A stretch of 64,000 bases of DNA from Cephalopachus bancanus (Eukaryota > Chordata > Mammalia > Primates > Tarsiidae), in the NCBI GenBank assembly GCA_027257055.1, contig JAPVLO010000153.1, positions 2,418,001 through 2,482,000 on the forward strand, read 5' to 3'. Shown here one piece after another: positions 24,240 through 38,544 of this stretch (the stretch's first letter is position 1; each line of letters opens with the position of its first letter). The position numbers and the translations under genes were made by a program. Below the pieces are notes generated by a model. It made no database searches. It was not told the origin of the DNA and saw only the letters and a list, made by a program, of their open reading frames with translations.

Positions 24240-24695
24240 TAAAAATATTCTCACCTAGGGTAGAAGGTATTGCAAACATATTCATTTGTGAAAATATACT
24301 TTTTAATAAAAGTGTCCAGAAGCCATCTAAGAGTATAATCAATGCCTTTATGCAAAATGCCAACATTTGCCATTTGGGAAGCTGCAGGTTACAAACTGAA
24401 GAGACCAGGAGCTAATTGCACTTGCAAACTGTGACATTTATGTCTGAAGGTTTTACCTGTTATAAATTAGCTAAATCTTCTAATACCTCAAATAGGATTT
24501 TGGGAGCCAAGTAGAGAGTAAATGAAAAACAGATGAATTGCAATCATTAAAACCTAACTTTATCCAGTAGACACTTTATGATGTTTAAACATACACAAAG
24601 ATAAATATTTGGAAAATTGAGTCATTTAAAATCTGTAGCGTAGAAGTTTGCTACATAATAGGAGAATATTTTCCTAAAGGATCAAATAACTATTT

Positions 24696-25003
24696 TACTT
24701 TTTCTTTTCTTTTTTCTTTTTCAATGGAGTCTCACTCTGTTGCCCAGGCTAGAGAAGTGGCATGATCATAGCCACCACAGTCTGGACCTGCTGGGCTCAT
24801 GTGATCCTTCTGCCTCAGATTTCCAAGTAGCCAGAACTACAGGTATCATGCCACCAAGCCTGGCTAATTGTTTGATTTATTGTAGAGACGAAGTCTCACC
24901 AAGTTGCCCAGGCTGGTCTCAAACCCTTGGGCTCAGGCAATCCTCTCACCTCTGCCTCCCTCCAAAGTACTGAGATTATAGGCATGAGCCACTGTGCTCT
25001 GCC
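24696..25003 (-). mobile_element. Alu, full length
   Basis: A reverse Alu with a CTTTT-type degraded tail and both arms (GTCTCACTCTGTTGCCCAGG near the start). Confidence 0.9.
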
Positions 25004-25127
25004 TATCTTTTGTTTTTGATGCATATATATTTTAATAATTCTCATTTGTATATAGTAGAATATACATTTTAAATTATATTTATATAAGTTGAGCCCTTGC
25101 TTATGTCCCATATTAAAGGGTAAAATA

Positions 25128-25410
25128 AGCCGGGCTCGGTGGCTCAGCCTGTAATCCCGCACCTTTGGGAGGCTGAGGTGAGTGGATTGCCTGAGCCCGC
25201 GGGTTCGAGACCCACCTAGGCAGCGAGACCTCATCTCTACAATAAATAAAAAAATCAACCGGGCATGGTAGCGTGTGCCTGTAATTCCGGCTACTCAGAA
25301 GGCTGAGGCGGAAGGATTGCTGCAGCCCAGCAGGTGAGGCCGCGGTGGCCGGGAGCGGCCACTGCACTCCAGTCTGGGCGACCGAGTGAGACTCCAACTC
25401 AAAAAAAAAA
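25128..25410 (+). mobile_element. Alu, young local subfamily
   Basis: A forward full-length copy starting AGCCGGGCTCGGTGGCTCAG and bounded by the exact duplication AAAGGGTAAAATA (25115-25127 and 25411-25423). It shows the A-box deletion and the GCGGG-TTCGAGA-CCCAC stem-loop near 25199-25215. The sharp duplication and low decay mark it as one of the younger insertions. Confidence 0.95.
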
Positions 25411-25423
25411 AAAGGGTAAAATA

Positions 25424-26129
25424 CTGTTTATTTCTTCATTATAAAGATAATGCAGTGCATGAGTGACTCTAGAAGCAGAGAGAGGAAAAAACTCAATTTT
25501 TAGTCTCAGTTTGTACCTGCCTTCATTGTTTCAAAGAATCAAGTGTACTCAGGCTGTTCTGTTGCAGTGTATTGGTGCCAAGTGTGGAAACTTGTAAGAA
25601 GGAGTACTCTCCCAAACGTCTAGTTGACTCTCAGGGATTGATAAGAAACCTCAGAAGAACACAACTCTAATTATAAATATGAATTAGAGAATAAAAAACA
25701 TTTTTTAGAATAAAATTCTGTAGTTTGATAGCTTCTGTATGCCATGGAAGAAGAATATATCAGAACTTTGGTTGTTAGAAAAGAAGTATTTTAGAGTAAC
25801 CCAGGTCATAGTCAAGATGGTTTGTGAATTGGTGTGTGGCTGGATGATGAAACACTTGGTTTTTTAACACATCACCACTATTCCTTCCTTATATAGTAGA
25901 ACATACATTACTTAATTTTGTTAACATTAATACTGAATAAGTGATGTTATAGCATTTTCTTTGCCTTGAATCATAGTTCTTAATTTTAATGAACAATGCA
26001 GTAGAAAGAAATATTCATATATTTTGGATTTAAAGTATTAGTTTAGTAACTGTGGGGTTTTAAAAATGATAACATGAATACTTAAAGCTAAAATTGCAAT
26101 AAATATCTATTTCAGTTGTTTATATCAAA
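25424..26129. other. Intergenic DNA without recognised elements
   Basis: AT-rich. No supported feature. Confidence 0.45.
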
Positions 26130-26285
26130 GCATTTGAAGAAAGAGAACAAAAGGAAAAGAGGGAAAGAATGAAGGAAGGAAAGAGAGAAAGAGAGAGAGA
26201 AAGAGAAAGCGAGAAAGAGATAAAGAAAAAGAAAGAAAAGGAAAATGAGAAGGAAAGAAAGAAAAGGAAAGCGAGAAAGAAAAGT
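26130..26285. repeat. GAAA/GGAA-rich low-complexity repeat
   Basis: A purine-only strand of about 155 bp with GAAAGAGAGAGA, GAAAGAAAAGGAAA and similar units. The opposite strand reads as Ser/Phe/Leu-rich ORFs in every frame, which is a composition artefact. Confidence 0.92.
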
Positions 26286-27283
26286 GGGAACTGATGGGTG
26301 GTAAATGAATGACACATTTTCTTACAGTCACACCCACCAATAGATCACATATCATGGTATAAGCATGTCAGTCTTGAAGTTTCACCTACAACTTTAGAAG
26401 TCTCCAAGGCAACAAAAACAAACATGAATGAAAGCCTTAGTAATATAGGCTATCTAGATGACTTACATTCTTTAAAGAATGTCCAAGTTTATTGCAGATG
26501 TTTCATACTGAACAAAGTAAGTCACCTTTCTCCAAGAGATTGACCCTTAGAAAATGACAAGGTAATTATGCTTTCCAACACATTCCTTTTTTCACATCAT
26601 AAAAATATGCTGAAAGTGCTAGTATCTACTATAGAATCTATCTACAGTGTCTATTTTCATCATTTAAGGGCTCAAAAAAGCTTTAATCTTTTGAGAATTG
26701 CTGCAACTTAGAACATGTTGTCAAGATAGATATTGTCTAGAAAAAAAGGGGTTTCATGGTCAAACAAGTGCTTATTTGTTAGAAAAATTTTATTGCAAAT
26801 GTTACAAATGGCCCTGAGATGTTTGATAATAATTTTATAAAATCAACACTGTTTAATTTTGTTTCAGTTAGGATCTCCCAGGTTTATTCAATCAAATACT
26901 CTTTCACCTATTAATATGAAACAGTAGAATCCCTTGGAACACTTGTACAGAATCTTTTCAAATATGGCAAAGGATGGCTTACTTTTCTGAGGAGTGGTTG
27001 AGAGACAAACATTGTAACTTCAGTAGATACATATTTGTCTTAATGTGCTAGGAAAAATACACATCTCATTTGGGATTTTATGGATATTGTTTCTTAGAAT
27101 GAGAATAAATTAATTTGCATAAAAATGTGTGTAGATAACATATAGAGAAAGTGAATAATAGTAGAAATGATATATAAATATGGCAAAATCATAAAGGTGG
27201 TAAGAGAATGCCTTAGGTTGGGAAATGCTGATTTAGTCTATAAATGTATATGCAATCCAGTGTGCTCAAATAGGTGTAGTTAT
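26286..27283. other. Intergenic DNA without recognised elements
   Basis: AT-rich unique-looking sequence. No supported feature. Confidence 0.45.
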
Positions 27284-27347
27284 TTGTATATATATATATA
27301 TATATACACATATATATGTATATATGTGTATATATATATATATATAT
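27284..27347. repeat. (TA)n microsatellite with TATG/TGTA variants
   Basis: Alternating TA tract of about 64 bp interrupted by CACA and GTG units. Confidence 0.95.
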
Positions 27348-27815
27348 TCAGACTGGTTGTCATGAAACTTGGGGAGGGAGGAGATGGTTAATTAGCTCTC
27401 TGCCTTAAGATAGTTTTGTGACCTAGGAGGAGAACCCTGTTCTAGAACTCAGTTTTCTTATTTATAAATTGGGAGAATTGGATTGGAGCATTTCTACGGT
27501 TGATTTCAGCTCAGTAACTTTGATGTGAATGGAAGATTATAGTGGTGGTCTGATCTGCTTCCATACCGCAGGGACTCTGGGACTTAGAGAATTGTCTGAG
27601 TTCTGTCTGCAGAACTGGAGAATTGTAACCTGCATCATTATCTTTATCAGAAAAGCAGTGGCCAAATGTCGCCTTGACCACACCTTAGTGTGATCAGGCT
27701 GTCACGTTGATACTTTGATCCCTGCAAGGCAGCTGAGGAAGAACCCTTCATTCCATGGCACACCATTCATTATTTGGGTATTTGGGGTTTCTGGCTAACA
27801 ACCTCTCTCTCTCTC

Positions 27816-27884
27816 TTTTTAAAGCAGGATTTATTGAGAGGACAGAAAAACTCCCACAGTGGGAGGGAACCCGAAGGGGTTGCC
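27816..27884 (-). mobile_element. LTR R-region mini-retroposon, copy 1
   Basis: Read on the minus strand, a 64-bp body starts GGCAACCCCTT, contains CCCACTGTGGGAG and ends AATAAATCCTGCTTT before a short A-run. The body resembles the R segment of ERV1-type LTRs, where transcripts begin near GCAACCC and are cut soon after AATAAA. Two more copies with the same limits occur in this window. CT-rich text like ACCTCTCTCTCT / ACCTTCTCTCTT flanks it and may be the target-site duplication. It is non-coding. Confidence 0.78.
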
Positions 27885-28279
27885 AATACCTTCTCTCTTT
27901 ATAGACCTTTTCACAAAGTAGCTGAACAAGATTCCTGAATCTGAGCTGTCTTTGTATGACTGGAACACCACGTGCAGTTCCAACTCCAGAGAATTCCCAG
28001 AGTGACGACTGGCCGGCCACAAGAGTAGACAGTATTCTGGGGGACAAGGCTTACTTTTCATCCTCACCCCGAGGTTTCTTGTTGTTGGGGAGAAATCACA
28101 TTCATATAATTCTGAGTCTTATTTTAATATTTAAAAATTGTTTTGAAATTTTTTTTAACTTTAAAAGTTATGGCTCAAAAAATTTTATCCCTAGTACTTT
28201 TGTTTGTCTGTTTAAATGGTTCTTGATTTGTATTGTGAAAGAGATCCTGTGACCTATTTTCTAACTTATAGCTTGAGGA

Positions 28280-28505
28280 AATATAATGCAATGGTTATAC
28301 ACATAAACTCTGCTAAATGCTGTCACTTGCTAGTTGTATGAACTTAGCACATGTTATTTAACCTTGCTGTTTTTTAGAAGTTTAAAAATTTTAAAAATCA
28401 GAACAATAATACTAACCTTCCTCAGAATTAAATGAGTTAGTACATAAAGAGCGCTTATTCAGTGTCTGGTATGTAGCCTTCAAAACCCGTTAGCTGTTAT
28501 TTTTC
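28280..28505 (+). mobile_element. MIR SINE
   Basis: Forward MIR: TTGCTAGTTGTATGAACTTA, then ATTAAATGAGTTAGTACATA, and a GTGTCTGGTATGTAG 3' part. Confidence 0.75.
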
Positions 28506-28769
28506 TTGGTATCTAGGACAATTCTTGGTCGGATTACTGAACTCTTATTAGTACTGATACATTGGCAGTTGATTGTCTTGAAGGTCCTAAGTACACAGCC
28601 ACATTTTGTGTAAAGAATATCAGTTTAAGTATGTTCTTTTTGTTGTTTTCTGAGAGGAATTCTTGATTAGAATCCTTAACACGATGTTAAGTGGTAATTG
28701 AGTTGAATATCTGTATCTTTGTACTGATGATTCCAACCTCCTTTTACATAATCTGTATTCCATAATTTA

Positions 28770-29057
28770 TTTTATTATTATTATTCTTTTATTTTGTCTT
28801 ACTTAGAGTCAGGGTCTTGCTGTATCTCACAGAATGGAGTACAGTGATGCGATCATAGCTTACTGCAGTTTTAACCTCCTGGGCTCAAGAAGTCTTCCTG
28901 CCTCAGCCTCTCAACTAGATGGGATTACAGGTACACTCCACTATCCCTGGCTAATTAATTATTTTTTTGCAAAAATGAGATCTCTTATGCTGCCCAGGCT
29001 GGTCTCAAACTCCTGACTTCAAAACTCTAACTTTGGCATGAGCCACCTTTTCTGGCC
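28770..29057 (-). mobile_element. Alu, old
   Basis: A diverged reverse Alu (GGGTCTTGCTGTATCTCACA, then GCCCAGGCTGGTCTCAAACT) with a TTATTATTATT-type tail. Confidence 0.88.
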
Positions 29058-29758
29058 AATATGCCATAATTTATAACCAATTTGTGCCCAGTTTTTTTTA
29101 AACTCAATTATGACCTGAGCATTTTTTATAATGATAAGCTTTTGATAAACATTAATTTTTTCTGAATTATAACAAAAACTGTATATTATGAAATATATAT
29201 ATACATATGTTAGTCTATAAAAAGGTATGCATAACTTAATCATAATAAGAATTTCTGTGTATGCTCCATCCAGCTTAAATAGAATATTACTAGACACTTA
29301 GCAGCCTTTTATGCTTTTCCCCAGATGCATCGAGAATTTTGTATAATTTTCTTGCTTTTCTTTTTAGTTTTGCCACCATTGTGTACAAATTATCAAATAG
29401 ATATACTGCACTGCTTAATAATTCCCCTAATGTAATGATTGGTTTTTTTTTTTGATGTTGGAAATAAAGCTTTCTCATACTGAAGATTATTTTCTTGGGA
29501 GATATTCTGAGAAATGGAATTACTAGGTCAATAATTATGACTGTTTTAAGAGCTTTAGACAACTATTGAGTGTCAAATTGGATTACATCAGTCTGTATTT
29601 TTGAAAAGTAATGCATATGAGCAAGGCTCATTTCAGTTCAGTGGTCATCAACAGTGAGGGTTATTCACTTGAAAGCCAATAAATATGTTAAAGTATTGTA
29701 GTACAACTGCTAATGAGTGAATTTTTTAAAAGAACACACAAACACACATGTGCGCGCA
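29058..29758. other. Intergenic DNA, old L1 3'-end likely
   Basis: AT-rich text such as TTCTCATACTGAAGATTATT and GAGAAATGGAATTACTAGGTC resembles decayed L1M sequence. The boundaries cannot be set. Confidence 0.35.
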
Positions 29759-29762
29759 TGTA

Positions 29763-30030
29763 TTTTTTTATTTTTGAGTTAGGGTCTTACTCTGTTGCCC
29801 GGGCTGGAGTTCAATGGCATTATTGTGGTTCAGGTGATCCTTTTGCCTCAGTCTCCTGAGTATCTCCAGGTGTGCACTACCCCACCTGGCTTTTAAAAGT
29901 TTTTTTATTTTTATATAGAAGTGATCTTACTATGTTGCCTTTGCTGGTCTTGAACTCCTGGGCTCAAGCAATTCTCCTGCCTCAACCTTTCAAAGTTCCA
30001 GGATTACAGGCATGAGTCATCGAACCCTGC
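29763..30030 (-). mobile_element. Alu, old
   Basis: Diverged reverse Alu with partial loss of the left-arm middle. A CACACA/TGTGCGCGC tract lies next to the tail. Confidence 0.85.
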
Positions 30031-30211
30031 TTAATTGTGTTTTTTGAAGGATACTCTGCATACAGAAAGGATCACCTATCACAAGTACTTAGCTTGAGGA
30101 ATTTTCACAAAGAGAACACGACTCCATAATTAACACCTAGATCAAGAAACAGAACATTATTGTACCCCAGAATCTGTCCTTGTGCTTCCATCCAGTTTAA
30201 AGACCATTTTT

Positions 30212-30493
30212 TTTTTTTTTTGAGTTGGAGTCTCACTCTGTCGCCCTGACTGGAGTGCAGTGGCCGCTCCCGGCCACTGCAGCCTCAACCTGCTGGGCTC
30301 TGACAATCCTTCCGCCTCAGCCTTCCAAGTAGCTGGAATTACAGGCATGCGCTACCACACCCGGCTGATTTTTTGATTTATTATAGAGATGGGTCTCGCT
30401 GCCCAGGTGGGTCTTGAACCCGTGGGCTCAGGCAATCCACTCACCTCAGCCTCCCAAAGTCACGGGATTACAGGATGAGCCACCGAGCCCGGC
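30212..30493 (-). mobile_element. Alu, young local subfamily
   Basis: A full-length reverse copy with the exact duplication TTAAAGACCATTTTT (30197-30211 and from 30494). It carries the subfamily left arm; the stem before TTCAAGA has lost some CpG bases. Confidence 0.94.
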
Positions 30494-30508
30494 TTAAAGA
30501 CCATTTTT

Positions 30509-30817
30509 AAGTTGTTTGCTAAAATCTCTGAAGAAAGAAGCTTTGACCGATTTACTTTGAACAGCCAGCAGTAAGTTTTCTGATTATGAAGGTTGGAAGA
30601 TTTGGAAAATTTTATGTATGTTTAAGATGATTATTCTCCTCACAAAGTGAAAAGAGTAAATTTATAATTATGGCTATACATTTCCCTTTCTTTTCAAATA
30701 GTTTGGTGTTATTTGCCCTATCAAACCCAGACATTTACTCAGAGTTCTTACAAAGTCATAATAGTGCATCTTTCTAGTGTAGGTATTTAAATTCTTGTGA
30801 ATATAAATAGGGATTAC
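30509..30817. other. Intergenic DNA without recognised elements
   Basis: Short unique stretch. No supported feature. Confidence 0.4.
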
Positions 30818-32240
<1,423 letters not shown>

Positions 32241-32999
32241 TGTTTCTTTTTGAAGAAAGACATTGGTAATTGAAGCAGTTATTTAAGAAAACCCTTTTTC
32301 ATTATATTACCTCAATTTTGAAAATAAGCAATCAAAGAAGTATATGTTTAGTTCTTTATTCTTTTCTAGGCTTTCCTACTGTAAACCTAGACACATGGTA
32401 TTTAACATAGGGGTGGTATTGTTTGAGTAACCAGAACAGGAAATATCTAGTTCAACACACACCCCTTGATTTCAGTGTCTTTGAAACTGATCTGGTATGA
32501 TGAGTCCAGCTTTTAAAATGGTTACCCTTAGCTTATTTAACTCGGCGGTCTTATAGGTCTGTTATTATATTATTGTGGTAACCAGGTAAAACAGACTAAT
32601 TTAAAACTTTTCATGACTATACAAGTGGCAATAAAATTGAAACAAACAACTGACTCATTCCAAGATAATATTAGATTTGAACCTAAGTTCACCTCTTTGG
32701 TGCTGCATCTATGTAACTGAATCACTTCATAAAAGGTGTATAATTCACACTTTTGTCAAAAGAAAAGTTAAAAAAATGATCTCTCTGTTTTCTTTCTCTA
32801 AACATTAACACCAGAGTTCATATATTTTTGGTGTCATTTTAGGAAAAGCAGAAATGATTATTAAACAGCTAAATAACCCACAGAAAGTTTGCATGGGGTC
32901 TGGCTTTGGCTTTGGATGATTTTAATTAGAGGTTTTGCTTGTTCTGCTGAACTCAACAGATTAAAATATGGTTAATTCTGTCCCTCAATACTGCTTGGA
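32241..32999. other. Intergenic DNA without recognised elements
   Basis: AT-rich unique-looking DNA. No supported feature. Confidence 0.45.
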
Positions 33000-33640
33000 T
33001 CCATCTACTCTCCTCTATTTCTACCACCATTCCACCTTCTAACTCCTGGTCTGCAGCCAGAGGCTTCTAACTGGTTTCCCTCTTCTACTCTTGCCCCCTT
33101 CCAATCAGTTCTCCACATGACTTTCAGAGTGGTCTATTTAATAAAATAAGGTGAATCTCATTATTCTTCTGCTTAAAACTATCAGCATATTCCCTCATCT
33201 AAAAAATGACCCTTGAGTTCTTGCACGACCAGCTTCTGGTCTCCTTTTCAACCTCAACTCAATCCCAGCTCCCTCTCATTTATTATACTCAAGTCACATT
33301 ACCCCATCCATGGCCACCCTTTGGTTCTTTGTCCTGTTCAAGCCCTCTCTAACTCAAGGCCTTTGTGCAGGCTATTCCCCTCCGTCTGAAAGAGTCTTCC
33401 CATAATTTCCAGCTGGCTAAATCCTGTTTCTCTTTTAGATCTAGACTTAAATGCCATGTCCTTCAAGAGAACATTCATATCCAAATTATGTCTCTCTTGT
33501 TCTCTTCATGGTATAGGTGTCTCTCTCAGCACTTATTACAGCCTGTAAATATGGATTCATGTGCTTGTTGGTTTAATATCTGCCTTTCCCACTAGTCTAT
33601 CTGAGAGAAGAGATTATAGAAATGTGGGTAATCACTACCC
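33000..33640 (+). mobile_element. L2 LINE 3' region
   Basis: The order of phrases (TTTGTGCAGGCTATTCCCCT, TAGACTTAAATGCCATGTCC, then CAGCACTTATTACAGCCTGTA and TTTCCCACTAGTCTATCTGA) is that of the L2 3' end. The ORF of 76 codons inside it is not a gene. Confidence 0.72.
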
Positions 33641-33699
33641 CAGTGCCTCGCATAGCACTGGGTACTGTCTGAAAAGTAAAGATTTGTAATTCCCCAGTA

Positions 33700-34150
33700 G
33701 ATGCGTTATCCATTACTGTGTAATGAATTGGTGCACAAATCCAGACATTTACTGTAAGTCTTTGCTTAAAACAATAAGCAGTTTTTAATCTCATAGTGTC
33801 AGTGAGGCAAAAATGTGAAGTGGCTTATCTGGGTGGTTCTGGTTCAGAGTCTCTCATTAGGGTGCAGTCAAGATGTCATGCAGATTCATAGTTATCTGAG
33901 GGCTTGAGTGGGGTTGGCAGATGTTTCCAAGAGGACTCACTCACAAGCCTGTTTGCTGGAGGCCCGGGTTCCACCTGGGCTCCTCTGTAGGGCTGCTTGA
34001 GTATTCTCACATCATGGTAGCTGGCTCTCCAGAGCACATGACCAAAGGAGAGAGAGAGCAAGGAGGAGACCACAGTGCCTTTTTTGCCTTAATTTCCAGT
34101 ACCATAGCTTGTCACTTTAACTACATTCTATTTGTTAAAAGCAAGTCACT
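33700..34150. mobile_element. Old interspersed repeat, family unresolved
   Basis: Text such as TCCATTACTGTGTAATGAAT, GGTGGTTCTGGTTCAGAGTC and TTAAAAGCAAGTCACTAAGT matches a common ancient mammalian repeat I recognise but cannot name with certainty. Confidence 0.55.
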
Positions 34151-35159
34151 AAGTACGTGTTGCCCTTAAAAGGAGAAGAGATCTTCTACATCCTTTGAAA
34201 GGAGGCGTATCAAAGAATTTGTGGACATATTTGAAAACCACCACAGTTCTTCTTCTAGCCATATATTATTTATATTTCCTCCACATAAAAATATACTAAA
34301 CTCTTCTCACTACCCCTGCCCCACCAACTGTCATCTACTTATATTATCAGTTCAAAACCCAGGATAGCAGCTTCAAAAGCAGGTCCAATGGATGAAGTTC
34401 TTTAGGTATAGTTCCTTAAGTTTCATACCATTGTCACTCCTCTCAGTTTGAACACCTATGGACTGAAGAGGTAAGTTGTCTACTCCTCCCTACAATGGTG
34501 GAATGGGCCTGGCATAAGCACAATAGACAATAGACTATTTACAAGGGGGAAAAATGGAAGTGATAGAGGAGTCATTGGCTCTAGCAATTCTGAAATCAAA
34601 CTGGGCACAGGTTGATAGTTTTTGATTAGAAATCAGACCTGGGAATAATTCTCCATGGCTCTTGGCTTTATCTTCTGGTCTTGTTTTTGGCCTCTGAGCC
34701 ATTCCTGCTTTTTTTTTTTTTAAATGAAAGATGGCATCTGTTTGCGGTTGAGGAGTTTTTTGAAATGAATTTCCTGCTCCTGGAAGTTCTAGGGTCTAAA
34801 GGCTTTTAAAAATTGTGTTCTCTTTCTCTTTCAGTTCAAGTTGATGGCGTCTCTGAAAATGTGATATATGTAAAAATATAAGTATTTAAAAGGCACAGAA
34901 CATATATGGAGGAAGAACTTTTGTTATGAGCAAGGAGGGAATGAAATGTTCCAAGGTAGATGATGTCTATGCAGCATTTTCAAGAATGAGCAGAAATCCA
35001 TTAGGAAGACCACACAGAGAAGAACAATCTTGATATAGGGAACAGCAGGTAAGGAAGTCAAATGGACTCAGACTGTGCATATATACAGAAAAATACACAT
35101 AGGTTGGTATTGACAGTACTTACTGAATTTTCTCCTGTAACTCAATATTTCTCCAAAGA
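34151..35159. other. Intergenic DNA without recognised elements
   Basis: No repeat, gene or RNA could be supported. Confidence 0.4.
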
Positions 35160-35335
35160 TGATCTACCCAGCTTCCAGATTCAAATCATTTGGGTGCTTA
35201 TTAAAACTAATGGACGTCACTCTAGACTTAACTGAATTAAACTCTTTGAGGAAGGTACTCAGGAGTCCCTAGGTTTTAAAATTAGCTACCCTAGGCCATG
35301 CTTATTAGAAAGTTTTCAGTGAGTACCACAGCAAG
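35160..35335 (+). mobile_element. MER5-like fragment
   Basis: ATTTGGGTGCTTATTAAAAC and the downstream TTTTCAGTGAGTACCACAGC fit a diverged MER5-type hAT element. Confidence 0.45.
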
Positions 35336-36699
35336 ATTTACATTTTAGATAAATTACTTCAAGGGCTGTGTGGAGGGTAGCAAGATGGTCAGAAGGAAAG
35401 AGCAGTATGCAGGGTTTGCAACATTCAGGGTAAAAGATAATAAAGGCCTGTGGAGATGAAAAAAATTAAGTGTATTTAAAAATAATGAATATAATACAAA
35501 CAAAAGAGTGTGATACAATGGGGTTTTATATATTACTATGTCATAGACATATGACATTTACAATGGATAAATGTGTAAAGTTTTGTGGAAACACAGGGGA
35601 AGCAGAAAATAGCACCAGTAGTTAGGGAAATGAGAGGTAGAAAAGAGTAGGCATGATATTTGAACTGGGACTTGACACATTAATAGGATTGTGCAAAAGA
35701 AAGAAGAGAACTTACATGTAGCAAACAACATGCACAAAGCAAAGTGAGGATCTGATGCTCTGGAATAATAGGAAGTTGGGTTTAGCTAGCATATAGTTGT
35801 TTAAGAGAAAGTGGTGAAACCTAAAGCACAAAAGAAAGTAAGAGTTAAGTCCCCACTAGGAAGTAGTTGGTTGCTCACCAAGCTCCTCTTCCTAAGCACA
35901 CATATTTCCCAGGCTTCCTTGCAGTCAGGTGAGGCCATGTGATTGAGTTCTCACAATTGCAATGGGTATAGGAATGATATGTACCATTCTAGATCTGGCT
36001 TATAAAAATCTCTTATACACTAATCTCCTTATCATTGTAAATATGTATGACAACCTTAGAAGTCATATATTGCAAAAGATGGCAAAACCACAAGATAAAT
36101 GGAGCCTGAGTTCCTGAATCATCTGTTGGAGCATAGGCACCCACTGACAAGGCACACCTATTCTTGATTTAGTATAAACAAGAAATGTACTCCTACTTGG
36201 TTTGAGCCATGACATATTCATGCCATGCAAAGGAATTTAGACATTCTCTCACAGGCAAAGAGGAGTCAACGAAAGTTTCAAATAAAGAAATTTGGGGAGA
36301 AAGTCACTTTCAGTATGTAGTAAAGAGAAGTCTCAACAATAATGTGGGAGTCTTCCACAAACATTCAAAAGCTGTCTTATAAATGGGAGGATTAACTCCA
36401 CTAGGGTCAGGGTGCAGGCCAAAACTGTATGCATAAATAAAAGTCACAAGAGAAATGTGCTCAGTTTGATCCAAAAGAAAGAAGTTTCTAGTAGTCAGAA
36501 CTGTTCCTACAGAGATTTCTTCTGTGAGCTTCTTCTCTCTGAAGAGATATCCAGAGGTAGGTGAGAAGATTTCATGTTCAAGTTTTTGGTGGAGGACTAA
36601 AAAAGGATATATTTAAGATGGTTTACAATTTTGGGATTCCATGACTCAAGGTGAGTACTTTAGTGTGAAATAACAGATGTGTAGATGTGTATGTGTACG
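35336..36699. other. Intergenic DNA with old repeat traces
   Basis: Mostly unrecognised. 35900-36200 contains phrases shared with the unresolved repeat at 16436-16720 (CAGGCTTCCTTGCAGTCAGG, GAGGCCATGTGATTGAGTTC). No gene was found. Confidence 0.4.
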
Positions 36700-36855
36700 T
36701 GACAAGTGAGCCTTTGTGGATTTTGGTTTCCTCAATACCAAAATGGAAACAATAATAGAACAAGGTTGTGGTGGGAGTTAAATGGGTTAATATGTATAAA
36801 GCACTTAGTAATGTCTGGTACATAGTGATCATTCAATAAATATTAGCTGTTATTA
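36700..36855 (+). mobile_element. MIR SINE
   Basis: Forward MIR 3' half: TAAAGCACTTAGTAATGTCT, then CATTCAATAAATATTAGCTG. Confidence 0.75.
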
Positions 36856-37217
36856 CTATATTCTTTAAGGATGTGTCTTCCCTAACCCATATGAGGCATA
36901 TAATACATCTCTTCTTTATGTATATAATTACACATGTTATCATAATAATTATCTGAGTACTGAAAAACTCTCTTGTTTAGCTTAGTATGTATAGTCAGAG
37001 CTACACTTTCCATGTATATAAGTTTGTTACTACAAATAAAATTTATCAGCTACAAAATTTGCATTAACTTCTCATCTAATTATTTATACTACTTTCTGTT
37101 TTCTCATTGCCATTTCCAGGAAGTCATTAAATAGGCTCAGATCTCACATGATTATGAGAATGAGCACAGAGAGTACACACAATTGTCATAAAAATGAACT
37201 ATAAATAATTTTTTTAA

Positions 37218-37447
37218 ATCAATATTTTTTATTATGATGTTGTGGGGTACAGTTAAGGGTTAGGTATACAAATATGCTTCATTTAGGCCCCCTTTTTGAT
37301 AACAGGTATCTCCCCATCCCCAGACAGATGTTTACTACCGTTAGTCCCATCCCCCTTCCCCTCCCCCCATAGTTTCCCACCACTGTCAGCCATTTTCTTA
37401 TGGTAGTGAGTTGGATGATCAAGATCCACAACCAACAATGCTGCCCA
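37218..37447 (-). mobile_element. L1 3' end, 5'-truncated
   Basis: About 230 bp of L1 3' UTR in reverse, bounded by TATAAATAATTTTTTTAA (37200-37217) and TATAAATAAATTTTTTAA (37448-37465). Confidence 0.88.
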
Positions 37448-37465
37448 TATAAATAAATTTTTTAA

Positions 37466-38261
37466 GAAAGAGACAGAAATTAATTTCCTTAATGCCATTG
37501 CTTTCTTTTTCCTGAGGCCTGCTCTAATTTCTTTTAGTTCCTGGTAGTACTACCTATCTTATTAATTACCCTGACTGTATAAAATATCACAGATCCTTAA
37601 AGAAACCAACTAGATTACAGCACAGTAGTCTTTTGATTCCTAGGAATAGAGCCCTTGGCCGTAAAAAAGGTGATTAACATGATATCTATTACTTCCCACA
37701 TATTTTCTGTGATTTGCCTGACCATCTTGGCTTAAAGAAGACTGAACTTGACCTCACATTGTTGAGCATCAGGAGAGAGATTTATTAGCTTTACCTTAGT
37801 TATACTAGTGCCACACAGCAGCAACAGGAATATAACTGCCCCTTTGTTGCCCTTGGCAATACTCCCATTTCTCTTTTGTGATAAATTACCACCCTTTGGC
37901 CTCTGATTATTCACCAGAAAAACGGCTATTGCTTTGTGGAACAGAGGGGGAAGTATATTATTGTTTAACTTTCAACTGCAAGGGTTGGCATACTATGTCA
38001 GGAACAAATAAATCTGAACAGTTATTCATCTAATGTTTAAGCAAGTAGGGTTCTTTTATTAGGACTTTATGGAAGACTGTCTGCAAAGGCTTAAATACTG
38101 CTCTGATTAGCAGACACCAAGGTTATGAAGCCACGATTGGGTCTCCATCTCCAGAAATAAAGAAGATATTTTTTTTTTCCAGGATGTGAGACACTTGCTG
38201 GAGCAGTGCTCACAGAGTAAGGAAGCATCCTATTGAGTATTGCAACTGTATTTTAAAAGAG
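37466..38261. other. Intergenic DNA without recognised elements
   Basis: No supported feature. Confidence 0.4.
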
Positions 38262-38540
38262 ATTTGTCTATTTATTTAAAAATTATTTATTGGAATACAA
38301 TCGACATACAAAAAAGCTGTACATATTTAAGGTTTAGAACTTGATGAACTTGGAGATAAATATACATCCATGCAATAATTACCACAGTCTGTGTTATAAA
38401 CGTATCCGTGGCCTGCAAAAGTTTCTTCTCAATCTATTTATTTATTATTATTATTTGTGATAAAAACACAACATCAAATCTACCCTTTTAGTCAATGTTT
38501 AAAGTTTACAATACAGCAATATCCATTAAATTACCAACAT
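38262..38540 (-). mobile_element. Old L1 (L1M-type) fragment
   Basis: ATTGGAATACAATCGACATA, then TAAGGTTTAGAACTTGATGA and a TTATTTATTATTATTATTTG tract are typical of decayed L1M 3' ends. It lies directly before a younger L1. Confidence 0.6.
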
Positions 38541-38544
38541 CATT

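Noticed and set aside
26112..26355. Overlapping Ser/Phe/Leu-rich ORFs on the minus strand
   Set aside because: Translation of the GAAA repeat in three frames.
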